In this document: positions 43,615 through 55,664 of the stretch, one piece after another
Position numbering within the stretch: the stretch's first letter is position 1
Layout of the letters: each line of letters opens with the position of its first letter
Assembly: GCA_030549495.1 (NCBI GenBank)
Contig: JAUIRK010000376.1
Span: 248,001 to 312,000, forward strand
Length of the DNA stretch: 64,000 bases
From: Nectonema munidae
Taxonomy: Eukaryota > Nematomorpha > Nectonematoida > Nectonematidae
Direction of reading: 5' to 3'
The notes under the pieces: generated by a model
Seen by the model: the letters and a program-made list of their open reading frames with translations, nothing else
Databases searched by the model: none
What the model was told of the DNA's origin: nothing
Made by a program: the position numbers and the translations under genes

Positions 43615-45060
43615 TTTGATATATTTTGGAAATAAATAAGTTCAGTTTATGTAAGCATCTAAATAACATAATTTTGATATATAATTATGAAAAAAATTAA
43701 TGTTTCAAACTTAAGAAAATGTAAGCTTAATATTTCTTTAGAAGTTTGAACAACATAATTTTGAAAGAAATTAAACAATTAAAATATATAAAGGAATAAA
43801 TACGATTTGATTTTGAAATATATGGAAACAAATAATTTAAAAGAACTCCATTTTAATTTCAATGGGCTTAGAAACACTTAAAAAAATAAATAAATATATT
43901 CAAAAATGTGATATATATGAGAAAATAATTTAAAAAAAATTATAATTTGCTTCAAACATTAAGTTAGATATTTTGCATATTAGAATTATAAAAAATTGCA
44001 TTAAAAATTGTGAAAAATTTAAAAATATTCAATCAAAATAACTTATAAAATAATAAAAACGATTGTGTAAAACATATATAAAAAAACATTTATTTTTTCA
44101 ACAAAATTAATTGCAAGAGGCTTTGATAAGTTACTATTATTACGTCTTTTTGACATTATCATAAACTTTGAATTTTCATTATTTAATATAAAGTTATTAT
44201 TCAAATCCAAAATGTAGATTTTATTCAATTGAATATTCAATGAATCCCTCTTTTTGATATGAGATAATGGAAAGAAAGCAAAAATATAGCTAACAAAAAT
44301 AAGGAATGTAAAAAATTCGAAATAATGAAAATATTGTTTATGGCTATATTGAAGAGAATAGGAGAAAGATTTAAAAAAACATGAGACTCTCTTTTCTCGA
44401 GTTTATTTAACGATTTGTTTATTTATTTGAAGAAGACCCGAATATTTGAAAATTAATAAAGTTTTCAACATGTTTGAATAAAAGTTTTACTTATTTTCTA
44501 TTATATACTTCCACTTTTATTCATGACATCTCAGAAACATTTTTTTAGAAATAATATTGATTAAACTTGTCATTCATTTTTTTAGTTCTAAAAATATGTA
44601 TAAGTTATATTCTCTTTCATCCCAATAAAATCGAGCTCGTAACCATTATGACTTTTGCATCATCCCGTAACTTCATTGTCGTCGCTATTTTGATTCCCAA
44701 CTGTGTCTCTTTTGTTTGAGAAGGCCTAACGCCTTTTTGTCTAGGAACGTAATTATTTTTAGCTTTTCTATCTAATATTTTGTATTAGATTTTTATTACT
44801 AACTGTCAATGTATTATTTACTGTTTCTTTCATTATCTAATTTTTAGCTCTTAATTAATACTAATTTCAGGATGTAATTATTATTAATTTTTAGCCCACC
44901 AATCTTGGATATGAAGCTTTGATTTGTCAGGCATATTAAAGAATAATATTACATATATTATTTTTTAAAGCTAGGAGAAAAAACATAAAAATAAAGGAAA
45001 ATTTTATCACCAATGTCGTTTTCTCTCTAAATTATTCTAACTCTATAGATATTACACAGT
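43615..45060. other. AT-rich DNA upstream of ARF6
   Basis: No coding or promoter motif recognised with confidence. ARF6 5' untranslated exons could lie here but cannot be placed. Confidence 0.4.
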
Positions 45061-45089
45061 TGGCTTTGCTTTGGTGGAAACTAACCCTT

Positions 45090-45540
45090 CTTATATTGAA
45101 TTTCTACGACTTAAGTAAATGGAAATTGTTTTTTAACTTTCTATGTGTCTTTTTGGTAACGAGTTGTATTCAACCGAGCTGAGAGTGAGAACATTTTTAT
45201 ATCTTAGCATTAATCAGTTTTTTCAAATAATTACATGCCAGATGATATTCGTTACACTTTATCTCCAGTTTTTGAGACGGTGAGGTTAGATTGTGTTGTA
45301 GATGGTGGAAATTTCTCTACCGCAATCATGATAGCAGCGGCTAATGTGCTTGGCTTAGTTATTAAATCCCTTTACCCTCTCTTAAATAGTTTCAACAACC
45401 TAGTTTACAAGGCTCTAAATAGAACATTTTTCCGGATAATAAAATCATATGAAAAGCTTATTTATATAATCTGGACGAATACTACATTTTCGAGTAATAA
45501 TATATGGACCCTAACCACTTTGTCACATTGATTGAAAAAA
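45090..45540 (+). pseudogene. Relic of an OTU/vertnin-like protein domain
   Basis: Plus-strand fragments in different frames read FGNELYSTELRVRTF (about 45155-45200), VVDGGNFSTAIMIAAANVLG with IKSLYPLLN and ALNRTF (45295-45430), and IYIIWTNT with a DPNHFVTLI-like end (about 45460-45535). The order and words resemble the OTU-like domain of vertnin-type and transposon-borne proteins (S-x-ELRVR, a YP pair, W-x-PNHFV with a catalytic-type His). The copy is broken. Whether it comes from a host gene or a mobile element is unknown, so I treat it as a fossil and give no repaired reading. Confidence 0.45.
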
Positions 45541-45740
45541 AAATTATGTTTGCAAATTTAAAATTTGCCGCAATAATAATATTGACAGTACTTGTAGTTC
45601 TATTTCGGGAAAAACTATTACCTGTCCACTTTTGGAAAAAAAATATACTTAAATGTTTTATGTCCACTCCATAAAGTAAAAATACAATAGATGTATGAAG
45701 AGAGTATAGGTTCATATTTAAGGAAAAAATTATTACCCAC

Positions 45741-45925
45741 AATTAGAGTTATTATTCAATCAAGATTAAAACACAGATTTTAATCTAAATATTGGACAAA
45801 TAATAATGAAAAAATGGGAAAAAATGATTACACGCAATTAGAGTTATTATTCAACCCTAATTAAAACACAGATTTTTATATAAATATTGGATAAATAATA
45901 ATGCAGAAGCTTTCAATAATGTATT
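45741..45925 (+). repeat. Two-copy direct repeat, 95 bp apart
   Basis: AATTAGAGTTATTATTCAA with following AAAACACAGATTTT and AATATTGGA occurs twice with a 95-base offset. Function unknown. Confidence 0.65.
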
Positions 45926-46929
45926 AAAAATGAATTTTAATTGAAAGCCTAAAAAAGAAAAAATGATTTAGAAAGCTATTAATGGCTCTAGAATTTTTTT
46001 TACTTACTTAAGGTGCATCAAAATTTTTAATATATTCATCCATCTGGAATAAAAGGAAATAAAAAATAAGTGATATTCAGTAAAAAGGATGTAATATCAA
46101 CTGATGGAATGTTTCTAACAAAATAAGTCAGTAAACCTGGTCAAAGTAAAATAAAAAGGTGATATTTTTTTTGAACAAAATGCATTTTAGAAAACATTTT
46201 GATACTTTTAATCAATCTTTTTTTATAAATTAAAATGTTTAAATGGTTTTACAGCCATTTTCTTCAATTCGTTGCAAAAAGTGAAAGGCTGTGCGACAAA
46301 AGAAAGATATTTGAAAATATAAAAGTTTTTCAAATATTTTAGACAAAGAAGAAATAATGCTTATTAGAAACATAAAATTTATTACCTTTTTTAAAAAATG
46401 GAATAAATTGGTATATTTGAAAATAGATGGAAAACACAATGAGAAATACTGGAGTTAAGTCTGATTATTATGTATTTTGATAATAAAAAAAGCACAACAT
46501 GTTTAATATTAGCTATCAAAATATCATATAAATCTTCACAAAAATTATTTTAATTTTATCTGTAGTCAAATAAATGTAATGCTAAATTGAGAAAAAGTAT
46601 CGGTTGTTTGGCATATATTTTTATAACCTCAGGCTTTGACTTTTGTTATCTCATTTTTATTTTCTAGAAAAAATCTGAGTTTATATTTTGTTTTTTAAAT
46701 AGCTCAATTTCAAAATGGTGATTTTTTAATATTTATCTATGGGATAAATTAAACTTTTTTAACTACCTTTTTGCTTCTTTTAAAAATGGGGAATATTTTT
46801 TACTAGTTGTGAAATATCAACAAACAGGACCTTTTATTAATTATACTTTTATTAATTTGAGTTAAAATTTTTACCTTTATTCACATCATTCTTTTACGCC
46901 TATTTCACATGTCTAATCAAATACGTGCA

Positions 46930-47290
46930 CGTCACGATGCTCCTCTTAATCTTACCTCAACCTAATTAATAGCGAACTTCTTTAATGGGTTGATAGCCAA
47001 TTTCTCTCTAAATACAGAAGACCTTACCCTCCTTAATAATCTAAAAGATGAAGTAACTTGCACACTCCAACAAAATCAAACAATTTTCTCTTCCTCACCA
47101 TCTACATACTCAACCATGCCCCGCATTATCTACATACGCACAAGTCTCCTCAATAACCACACCTAGGTTATCCAATAACCTTTAGGATAAACAAAAACCC
47201 TCTCCACCTAAGTCCAAGTCATCCCTAAATAGCAAGCTTACTCTAAAGATAGTCTCTCTGACTCTAAAGCCAAGAAAGCTGCCTTCCGAC
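46930..47290 (+). other. C-rich coding-like stretch, unassigned
   Basis: Unusually rich in C and poor in G on this strand, with runs of plausible codons (NTEDLTLLNNLKDEV, LQQNQTIFSSSPSTYST) broken by stops. It may be an old retroelement ORF1 or other element relic. I do not recognise it. Confidence 0.3.
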
Positions 47291-47303
47291 GAAAAAAAGC
47301 TAT

Positions 47304-48266
47304 AAGCTACAAAATGTAAAATAACTTTTAACATATTGCAATGATTTGTCTTTTATTATAACTTTTAAGGAAAAAAAGTCTATCAGAAAAAGTTATAGAG
47401 CTTCAACAAAAACTAAAAATTTTTACAGCATAACTTAAGTTTTTTGAAAACTAATTTGACGTATCCCATACGGCCATACTCTATGGGTAGCAGGACAGGT
47501 TATTAGAGATGATGAACTAAACACGGAAGCCTCTCGATTCGATTCCTCATCGATACGAATTTGTTCATAGTTTGACATAAGCGGTACATCAGTGCCTTTG
47601 TCAATAAAAATACACCCGCTGCAGCTTACCTTTTACTCAAAATTGAAAAATTTGCTACATAATTAACATAAGAGAGAAAGGAAACAAAATAAACTAATAA
47701 AGTAATTTTCACTATTTTAAAATGCAACCGTCTGTTCTCAGAATAATTTCAAAATAATAGGAGGCATAAAGAATGAGAGTTTATTTGATATTTTCAAGTT
47801 TTTATAAGCAGCAAAAGCCAACGTTTAAGTATCTAACTCTTATAGGGTGATTTGGTAGCACTCGTGTTTATACAAAAATGGTAATTTAATCACTTTTTAT
47901 AAAATTATTTATGTCTAAAAACACAAAATCATTAAAAAAATTATTTAAACTAACATAAATCAAAGTATACGAGAAAAGAAAATCATTGCCTTTTTTTGAA
48001 TATTTTTGTCCACAAATAAAATTCTGACAGCTGTTATAAATAGATTAAGTATATTTTTAGCAACTGAAACATTTTGTTTCGATATTATATTTTTATTATA
48101 ATAATCAACAAATTTTCTTAAAAAAATGATTTAATTAATTATGTACAGTGTTACTTATAAAATTTAACAATCGAACATTATAAAAAATATCTCTGCTCAA
48201 ATATTAATCAAATGGAGTATTCTTGCTTTTAAACTGAATAGCTAGTCAAAATATTCATTCCCAAAT
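47304..48266 (+). repeat. About 1-kb dispersed repeat, copy 1 (contains a type 2 SINE)
   Basis: It matches 57944-59355 in the same orientation over its whole length, apart from a 417-bp element inserted in the other copy. The type 2 SINE within it runs from about 47480 (B-box-like GATTCGATTCC) through GCGGTACATCAGTGCCTTTG to AATTTGCTACATAATTAACA, ending near 47700. The right part contains AATTATGTACAGTGTTACTT. No coding capacity. Confidence 0.75.
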
Positions 48267-48390
48267 AACGGTTCACTGTAATTTCATCGTGGTAACTTCA
48301 TCGCATAGTAAATTCATCCTGATTCAATACATCGTCGGTATTTTCATCGTCAAGTATTTTCATTGTACAGTAATACATCGTCATACTAAT
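48266..48390 (+). repeat. Periodic TTCATCG block, copy 1
   Basis: ATTTCATCGTGGTA, ACTTCATCGCATAGTA, AATTCATCCTGATTCA, ATACATCGTCGGTA and TTTTCATCGTC follow each other with a 14-16 base rhythm. The same series occurs in reverse orientation at 61087-61172. Confidence 0.7.
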
Positions 48391-50005
48391 TTTATGCTTG
48401 ACGGACGCTCAATGTTTTTTTGTAAATATCACTTTATAATTTTTTTAAGTTTATTACAAACTTTTGTAAATGTTCTTAATAACATAAAAAACTAATTTTT
48501 AAATATAAGGTTTTCATATTATCAGGCTATAATGACAAAATAAAACAATATCTCCTCCAAGAAGGCATTAGTGCCAAAAACTGTTGGAGAACAAGTTATT
48601 TAAAAGTTTAATATTATTTTATTTTTTTATCAATTTAATCAACCCCTGGACACATTCGTCAAGAACTTTATTGAAAGGAAACAAAGTTCATTACAATTTA
48701 TTAGAATTTTATGTCTAAACTCTTTTTTCCGATATAATTGAATGATTGAATTTAAGGTTTTAAATCTAAAGTTTTTTTTGTATTGTTTCCATTTTTTCAC
48801 CACAAAACAACACGCTATTAAGATTATTAAGATGATAATAATCTTTTTTTATACAAGTGTAACTTTAATCATGCAATCGTTTTCTGAATAATATCTTTTG
48901 TTTCTTCCAACATTTTTTTCTCTAGTAAACTTTATAATAAAATTAAGCGAGAAGAATTTGGGAAAATCCATTAAAAAGTTCAAGCAGTTGCAAAAAAGTT
49001 TTCGTTGCTCAAGTGGGTGTTGATTCGAAAAGTTTATGCCTCCCTCTAAATCCTAATTGTTTGAATTTATCTTTTATCAATTTTCGACAAAGTCCAACTC
49101 TCTCTTGTCAACATTCAATTGTTTAATCACTTAATAAATTCGATATTCTTTACCATTTTAAGTCTTGGTCCATCTGTCTCGCCAGTCTGTCTTGTCAGAC
49201 TTTTTTTTTTGTTTAAAAAATCATCTGTCTTGTCAGTTCTGTCTCGTTTGACATCAATTGTGAGCAAGCACTAAATGTTAACTTGAAAAATCAAATTTTT
49301 ATCATGCAAATTGGTTTCAAAAGGATATTGTTTGTTGTTTAATCTCAACCTACAAAAAAAATAAAATAGAATTTTTTGAGTAAATCAAGTTTGAAGCTAG
49401 TACTACTCAAATCAAGACTTTTTGATGGAATCTTTTAATGAATACACTTTCTAAAACAAATTAGATTAAAATTTTGAAAAATTTTTCAGAATATTTAAAA
49501 GGTAATTAAGAAGATTTCAAAGGGGCTGAATGTCTTGATTTTTTTTATCATTTAAAAGACGTGTTTAGCTTGCGAGTAGACTTTCCATATTACCTTATTT
49601 GTTTTACGGTTGAGATTTAGACAGAAATTCTTTTAAAATATATTTTAAGTTATAAAAAAAAGTTTACCCCTCCCGAAAAATTTTAAGGATCTTTGCCCCT
49701 GATATTATATATTTTTATATTGATTTAAGAATTTGAAATTTCTTTAAAATTAACCCGTTAATCGACCGGTTAAAAAACGTGGTTTTTTTTTAAAATAATT
49801 TCTTATATAATTTTCTATTTTTAATTCATCCTTTTTCATTTCAAATTCACTTTTTCACTTTGAAATCATTTTTTTCATTCTGAATTCATCTATTATGGTT
49901 TTAAAAATGCTTATATCTTTTTCCCATATGAAAATTTGAAATCATAAGGATGAAATCAAAATGAAAAAAAATTAATTGAAGAAGAAGAAGGTTTATTGTT
50001 AAGAC
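48391..50005. other. Unassigned AT-rich DNA
   Basis: No gene recognised. Around 49165-49275 there are repeated CTGTCTTGTCAG words and a half-end (TTTGACATCAATTGTGA) of the 17576 family. Confidence 0.4.
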
Positions 50006-50009
50006 TTAA

Positions 50010-51420
50010 CCCTCTCTTGACGGACTCCGGACAATTTTGTTCATTGTCAATTTAAAACACATTTTTCTAAAATATCCATCATAGGAACTTCTTTCAAAAG
50101 TAACATGTAAACGTTCTCGTTAGGATAAAAAATCAAAATAAAATAAAATTATCAAAAAGAAATATTTTATTGTTTTTGAAAAAAAGAAAATTTTGAAATT
50201 AAAGTAAAAGTTAGTATATTTGGCGTTAAAATTTATATGATTTGACTAAGCATTCAGAGCACATTATTCTATAATATATACATTGCAAACAAACTTTTTG
50301 CACTTTTCACACTTTTTAGATGCTTTTTTTCTTTTTATTTTGCAAAGGTAACACAAAGATCTTGAGGTGGAAGTTGTTGGTTGAGTAGTGTCTTGAAAAA
50401 CCCATAAAAAAGAGTAAGTTTTTGATAGCTAAGGGTACTTCGGGTATCATTGATCTTGTTTTCATTGATTCTTCGGCCAGAAAGAATGATAAATTCTGTA
50501 TGAAAACTATTCTTCCACTTTCTGTGATTGAAGGAAATTTGTCAGGCGAGTTGAACTTGGAATTATCTAGGTGTTCAAGACACTAATGTCTAAATAATTA
50601 GAAAAAACGACATGAATCCATTTTCTATTAGGCTTGTAAGACCTGTAGGCTCTGAACATTTTATTAGCAACATCCACTCCTCCTTTATATTCATTATAAG
50701 ATAATAAGCTGTCAGGTTTAGAATTAACATTGCTTACTCTTTGATTTTTATGTTGTGAGGATAGAATATACATAACTTTGAAGTTTTTAGAAGGAAGTTT
50801 TCCTGGTATGTAGGCAGTCAAAGAACCAGATTTTGTGTAAATTATTCTACTCTCATACTCACATGATTTCAACTCTTTGAGATAGGGTGGCCTGAATATA
50901 AAAGGGAGAAACCTTCTGTTAGCCATAACTATTTCACACAAAGAACGTCTTGGCCATTACACCAAATGAGAAGTTCATGACTAGTAAAAAATCGATCAGT
51001 GTAGAATCCACAACCTTTCGGGATGCTACTATCTTTTATCAAACGCTTGTACGCGTTCAAAACAGAAAAGTAGGAGGGGTCCTGTAAACCAGACACATAA
51101 ATTTCAGGTTTGATACAGTAAAATATTTAGCGTCGCTCAAGTGATAAAACTTCGCCCCATAGTGACCGGGCTTCTTAGGGGCATACATTTTTATCGAGCA
51201 ACCTCCTCTGAAAGTAACTAGTTGCACATCTATAGAGAGCGCTGAGTGTGGAGTCCAATATCTTGAAAATTTGCTTTAGACGTGGTCATGTAGCTTTCTT
51301 ATAGCGTATTTTGTCGAAGGGATCTCTCTCTTCTTTTTTTCAAAACGGAGAAAAACGTGTATGAGAGTGAACTTTGACTTGGGATTCTTTGAGAGTTTTG
51401 GCTAGAATAAACTTAAACTC
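50010..51420 (-). pseudogene. Second piggyBac transposase copy, broken
   Basis: A piggyBac end, TTAA then CCCTCTCTTGACGG, sits at 50006-50023. Reading the minus strand, SIDVQLVTFRGG and KKPGHYGAKFYHL (about 51230-51135) come first. PKGCGFYTDRFFTSHELLIW (about 51022-50963) follows, then an open frame 50941-50567 with YNEYKGGVDVANKMF and YKPNRKWIHVVFSNYLDI. A cysteine-rich tail SLCYLCKIK, CEKCKKFVC lies at about 50360-50260. All three catalytic Asp positions are visible (SIDVQL, YTDRFF, GGVDVA), but the frame is interrupted several times and the N-terminus is missing. No right-hand end was found. Its family differs from the copy at 12033. Confidence 0.8.
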
Positions 51421-51962
51421 GTGAAAAAAACTGGTAAAGTATAACATGGGACTCTATCTTTAAATAATTTTTCGAATAACAAGATATATACGCGATGGTA
51501 GTGTCTACAAAGAAAGGCAGAAAATAAAACAAATTTATTCTTTTTTCAAATGTTTGATTTCAAAATTAGCTTCTTTTGTTATAGAAGTATGAGTTGGGCT
51601 TTTACTAACATTATTACATTAGAGAATAAATTGTACAAAAAAAGCAAAATGAACATAAGAAAAAAATATAGAATTCCTTTTATCAAAAGCAATACATAGG
51701 AAAAACACTTTTAAGTGAAGTATTTCATCACTTTGGAAATACGTTGGTATCAAAAAACTTTTTGTTTCTCGTCCTTTTGACGTTACTAAATTTTCACAAT
51801 AATTTATTTCAAAGGAACAGTAGTAGATAAAAAACTGTTAGATGGTATTAAATTTATTGATAAAGATACGGCTTTTTTGAAAGATAAAGCTTGCCTTTTT
51901 GCCTGAGAAGTTTTAAAGTTTCAAGAATGGTTAAAAAGATTCTTTAAGTCCTTTGTTTTGAG

Positions 51963-53496
51963 CAGGGCTTCGCAGCCGCCTCACAATTGTGTGGCTTCGG
52001 CCCCGGAGCGAATTTTTTTTTATCGCTCCGGCTCCTTCTCCGATGTTTTATATATTATAATTTATATTTGAATTCTTCATTATATATATACCGTTTAACT
52101 TGCTCAATCGAGAACCTGAAAAAAATCAAATGGAAAATCGTGACTTCCACATTCCACCAATTTCCTTATGTGAAAATACATATTTCGAGTATTTTGAAAA
52201 CCAAAACGTGTGTATTCTAAATACCGAAAGAGTTTGAAAAACAGTACACGTCGTTTACATATAAAAAAGCTTCTTTCATACTAGCGCGTAGATCGGATTT
52301 TAAAATTTTCAGAGCCGAAAAAAGACGTTCGACACTTACTTGTGTTGAAGGCATAGTTATTATATTTCTAGCTACATCTCTAATTTCTTCAGGGTATCTT
52401 TCAATTACATCTTCAAGAGACAGTTTTGAAGAACGGTCAAACTTTTCTATTTCAGAAAAAGAACTTTCAATTTGAAATTTGAGACATCAGAGTTAAAGAC
52501 TCTAATTCTTCTTCTAAGCGACTTTTCTTTGATATTTGTTTCTGTCGCTTATCAAGAATTTTTTCAAAATCGAAAGATTTCTCTTCAAATTTATATGAAG
52601 GAGATACCTGATGAAGAGTCAGTAGCCAACTTTCGATATTCTTGTAGAGATGCTGAAAACTCAACATCAGTATCTGCCATGTCTAAGAGAACGGGTTTCA
52701 ATTCCAATAGGCGCTCTATCATTCCGTATGTGCTACCCCATCTAGTAGGTGGTCTAAAGTAGTTACTATACCGGCGCGTCTTTTAATGCTTTGGTTTTCT
52801 TGTTGCCACTACAACTTGTCTCAACTTACTGATGAGATTTGCTGTATACTTACTTTTCAATCCATCACATATAACAAGTGGTCAAGTATGTGCTCCACAT
52901 CGCATGTGATTGATTGTGGAAAAGGATAGACACTCTGTTATATAATTTGTATCGCTTTTGTATGAAACTTCGTTAAATCCCTTTGAAGAATCATCTACTT
53001 CTTCATCACTTAAATCCATATTTTCATCTTCTTCATTATCTTCATTCAACAACATACGGACAGTTTTAACTATGTTTGAAGCATTGTCACTGACCATTCC
53101 AAGTACATAATCTTTTACTATACCATACTCATGTAAAGTTTTTTAAAATGAGATCATGTAAATAGTCGCTTGTTTGGGTTGCTTGCTTGTCTTTCACAGT
53201 GATTGTACGCGTTAGGGTTTTTTGGCATCAACAAATCTAACATTAATAGCAAAATAATGAGTCTTAGTAATGAAATAAAAAGCTGTTTCATCATTTATTT
53301 ATGCTTTGTTCTCTGTAGATAGAATATGAACATGAACTAAAGCTGATTATCTATATTTCAAGGTTATATATGTAACAATTGTGTTTTTGATACATCACGA
53401 ATTATACGCTTGGAGCCAGACATAGGGAGCAGCTTTTGTTATTTGTGACTCCGACTCCTAGTAAAAAAAATTTGCGGCTCCAGCTCCGAAGCCCTG
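51963..53496 (-). mobile_element. hAT transposon with ends, target duplication and decayed transposase
   Basis: Ends CAGGGCTTCG and CGAAGCCCTG are perfect inverted copies. The flanks GTTTTGAG (51955-51962) and GTTTTGAC (53497-53504) give an 8-bp duplication with one change. CGGCTCC/GACTCCG subterminal repeats lie at both ends. The transposase reads on the minus strand. MVSDNASNIVKTVRMLLNED with a Glu/Asp stretch and INHMRCGAHT (53097-52882) is the RNase H-like core. A helical piece QHLYKNIESWLL (about 52655) follows, and then the dimerisation block VERLFSALKILKSDLRA (about 52340-52290). The 1.5-kb length is short for an autonomous hAT; the N-terminal BED finger region appears lost and several frame breaks are present. 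Confidence 0.85.
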
Positions 53497-53504
53497 GTTT
53501 TGAC

Positions 53505-54247
53505 AGACAATTTTATGGTTGTCAGGTTTAATTTTAAGTCAACTCTAAAAACAAGATTATTGAGCTATGATAAGATGGCTTTTGTAGTCAGAATTAAAAA
53601 TTGGAATTTTTGAATGCTACCCCGAAAACTGGAAAACCCTGAAAAGTAATTTTTTTCCCATGCCGTAACATATTTTTCAAGTTTTTCAACAATTGTGAAG
53701 TCCTTGAAATACCCCTGCTTTTTGTAAAATTTATTAATACTTTTTAAAATCCTATCAGACCCCGTGCGACATCAATGTCCCATAAAATAAAAATGCTTTA
53801 AGTTTTATAAAAACTCATACACACGCTCAAATTACACACAAAAACATTTGTATTTTAAATCAAAATGATATCCTTTCCAATTTATATCCTTCCAATGTAA
53901 AATAATCTTAATCCTTTTTTGGAGAATATATATTCATGTTAATGGATAAAGTGTTTACGGTAGGTAGTGTGGACAATAATTTTAACCAAGGAAACCGCGT
54001 ATTTTAATGGACACAAAATTTTATATTTGAATGTGAGCGAAATATTTATTTTCTCATGAGAGGGAAGCTCTATTCTTCCTCTACAACAGGGAATTCTACT
54101 CATATATGCACAACTAATTTTGTTTTTTTTCTCCTTTTAGATTTCTTTCCAGTGTTTGTGGAAATAAATTTTGTGTGTCTTTGAAAGTATGCTTTTATTG
54201 AAAGGTTTGTTTCATTGCAATGAAATTGATTTACAGAGATTGTTGTG
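53505..54247. other. Upstream region of the CDC50 gene
   Basis: AT-rich, no repeat recognised and no clear TATA box at a convincing distance. It presumably holds the CDC50 promoter and 5' leader. Confidence 0.4.
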
Positions 54248-55357
54248 ATGATCAAAGCCCCATCTCTCTTTACATCTAAAACCGCTAAATACTCAGCTTT
54301 CAAGCAGCAACAGCTTCCAGCATGGAAGCCGACGTTAAACGCGAAAACCGTGATCACTACTCTAATCATCACCGCATTCCTCTTCATCTTCATCGGCATC
54401 GGAATGCTAATCATCTCCAATAACATCCAGGAGAAAGTGATTGAGTATACGGATTGTAGAAATGATTTGAATCAGAGTTGTGCCATTCTAATTTCGCAGC
54501 CGCAATGGCCGCCATTCAAAAAGTGTCGGTGTGTCATTTCTTTTGAGCTGGAGAAAAGGTTCACATCAAATGTATTTATCTATTACTCGCTTTCCCGGTT
54601 TTTCCAGAATCACCGCACCTACTTAAAGAGCAAGGATGATGCACAGCTTGCTGGTGCCAGTACTTCAGCTTCCCTCTCCTCAGACTGTAATCCTTATAGG
54701 TACACGAATTCAGACGCTCCGATAGCGCCTTGTGGCGCGATACCCAATTCAATCTTCAACGACACCTTCCAACTATTCTACCAACCTTCCTCCAATGTCT
54801 CTATAGTAGACGATGATTTGATTGAAGTCAAGCTCTTGCGACGAGGAATAGCTTGGCCTTCCGATATCAATAAGAAGTTTAAAAATCCACCAGGCCCTAC
54901 CATCAAGAAAGCGTTCAAAGGAACGAGTAAGCCTGTTAATTGGCCGACTCCTGTCTGGAATCTGGATCCTAACGATGCAGAAAACAATGGCTACGTCAAT
55001 GAAGATCTAGTCGTTTGGATGCGTTCTTCAGCTTTTTCAACATTTCGCAAACTACATCGCCGCGTCGATCACGATTTTATGCCGTCCATCTTCAAGTCGG
55101 GCTTACCGAAGGGCCAATACCTACTACACATCAACTATATTTTCCCTGTTACTGCATTCAGTGGCTCCAAGTTCTTTATCATGTCCACTGTTTCTTGGAT
55201 TGGCGGCAAAAACAAAATTTTGGGCATCCTGTACATCGTTACAGGTTCGCTCTGTATCTTCTCCGCCCTTCTTTCCTTTTTCGTGCACAGATACTTCTCT
55301 ACAAGCAAAATCACAAATCTTTTGTCCAATTCCATCGATCTCTCTGTCAAAACTTGA
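54248..55357 (+). CDS. TMEM30A: CDC50/TMEM30 family, P4-ATPase flippase beta subunit, single exon
   Basis: An intronless 369-residue frame. CDC50 proteins pair with P4-ATPases, carry them out of the ER and are needed for phospholipid flipping. Membrane helices are at 34-56 and 323-347, with short cytosolic ends and a large outer domain between. Family marks are KQQQLPAWKPTL before helix 1, FFQNHRTYLKSKDDAQLAG (118-136), CNPYRYTNSDAPIAPCGAIP (147-166, holding a conserved Cys pair), IAWPSDINKKF (201-211), NEDLVVWMRSSAFSTFRKLH (251-270) and LPKGQYLLHINYIFPV followed by GSKFFIMSTVSWIGGKN. Ser/Asn-rich NxS/T sites suggest glycosylation. The ATG at 54248 precedes the conserved N-terminal tail; the codon before it is GTG. 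It is intact and GC-richer than its flanks. Lack of introns could mean an old retrocopy. TMEM30B-type paralogy cannot be excluded. Confidence 0.95.
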   Translation: MIKAPSLFTSKTAKYSAFKQQQLPAWKPTLNAKTVITTLIITAFLFIFIGIGMLIISNNIQEKVIEYTDCRNDLNQSCAILISQPQWPPFKKCRCVISFELEKRFTSNVFIYYSLSRFFQNHRTYLKSKDDAQLAGASTSASLSSDCNPYRYTNSDAPIAPCGAIPNSIFNDTFQLFYQPSSNVSIVDDDLIEVKLLRRGIAWPSDINKKFKNPPGPTIKKAFKGTSKPVNWPTPVWNLDPNDAENNGYVNEDLVVWMRSSAFSTFRKLHRRVDHDFMPSIFKSGLPKGQYLLHINYIFPVTAFSGSKFFIMSTVSWIGGKNKILGILYIVTGSLCIFSALLSFFVHRYFSTSKITNLLSNSIDLSVKT

Positions 55358-55545
55358 GCACAGTATATAACCTTGGAATGCATGAAATTATAACCCTTGC
55401 ACTATTTTATGTTTGAGAACGTATATTTTATTTATGTATCATGGGTGAACGGGATTTTTGGAATCACTCCGCTACGAATCCTTTTAATGATGCAAACAAA
55501 TTATTTTAAAACAAGCAGACTCCTTCTAACGAATCTTAATGAGAA

Positions 55546-55664
55546 ATTTTGTTATTCAATATTATTTTAATTTTAATCAAAAATTGAATATTCTATGATG
55601 ATTAAAAATTTTAATTTACTCTCATTGCAATCAATCTCTTTCCTTCTTTCATTTCATATACTTT
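55546..55664 (+). repeat. CDC50 downstream segment shared with a hAT-like MITE
   Basis: These 119 bases recur at 58161-58279, inside a small hAT-like element, with only four differences that I can count and no gaps. The segment begins about 190 bases after the CDC50 stop. Confidence 0.85.

Noticed and set aside
55015-55416. Alternative frames overlapping CDC50 on both strands
   Set aside because: The CDC50 frame is full length and conserved; the others are shadows.
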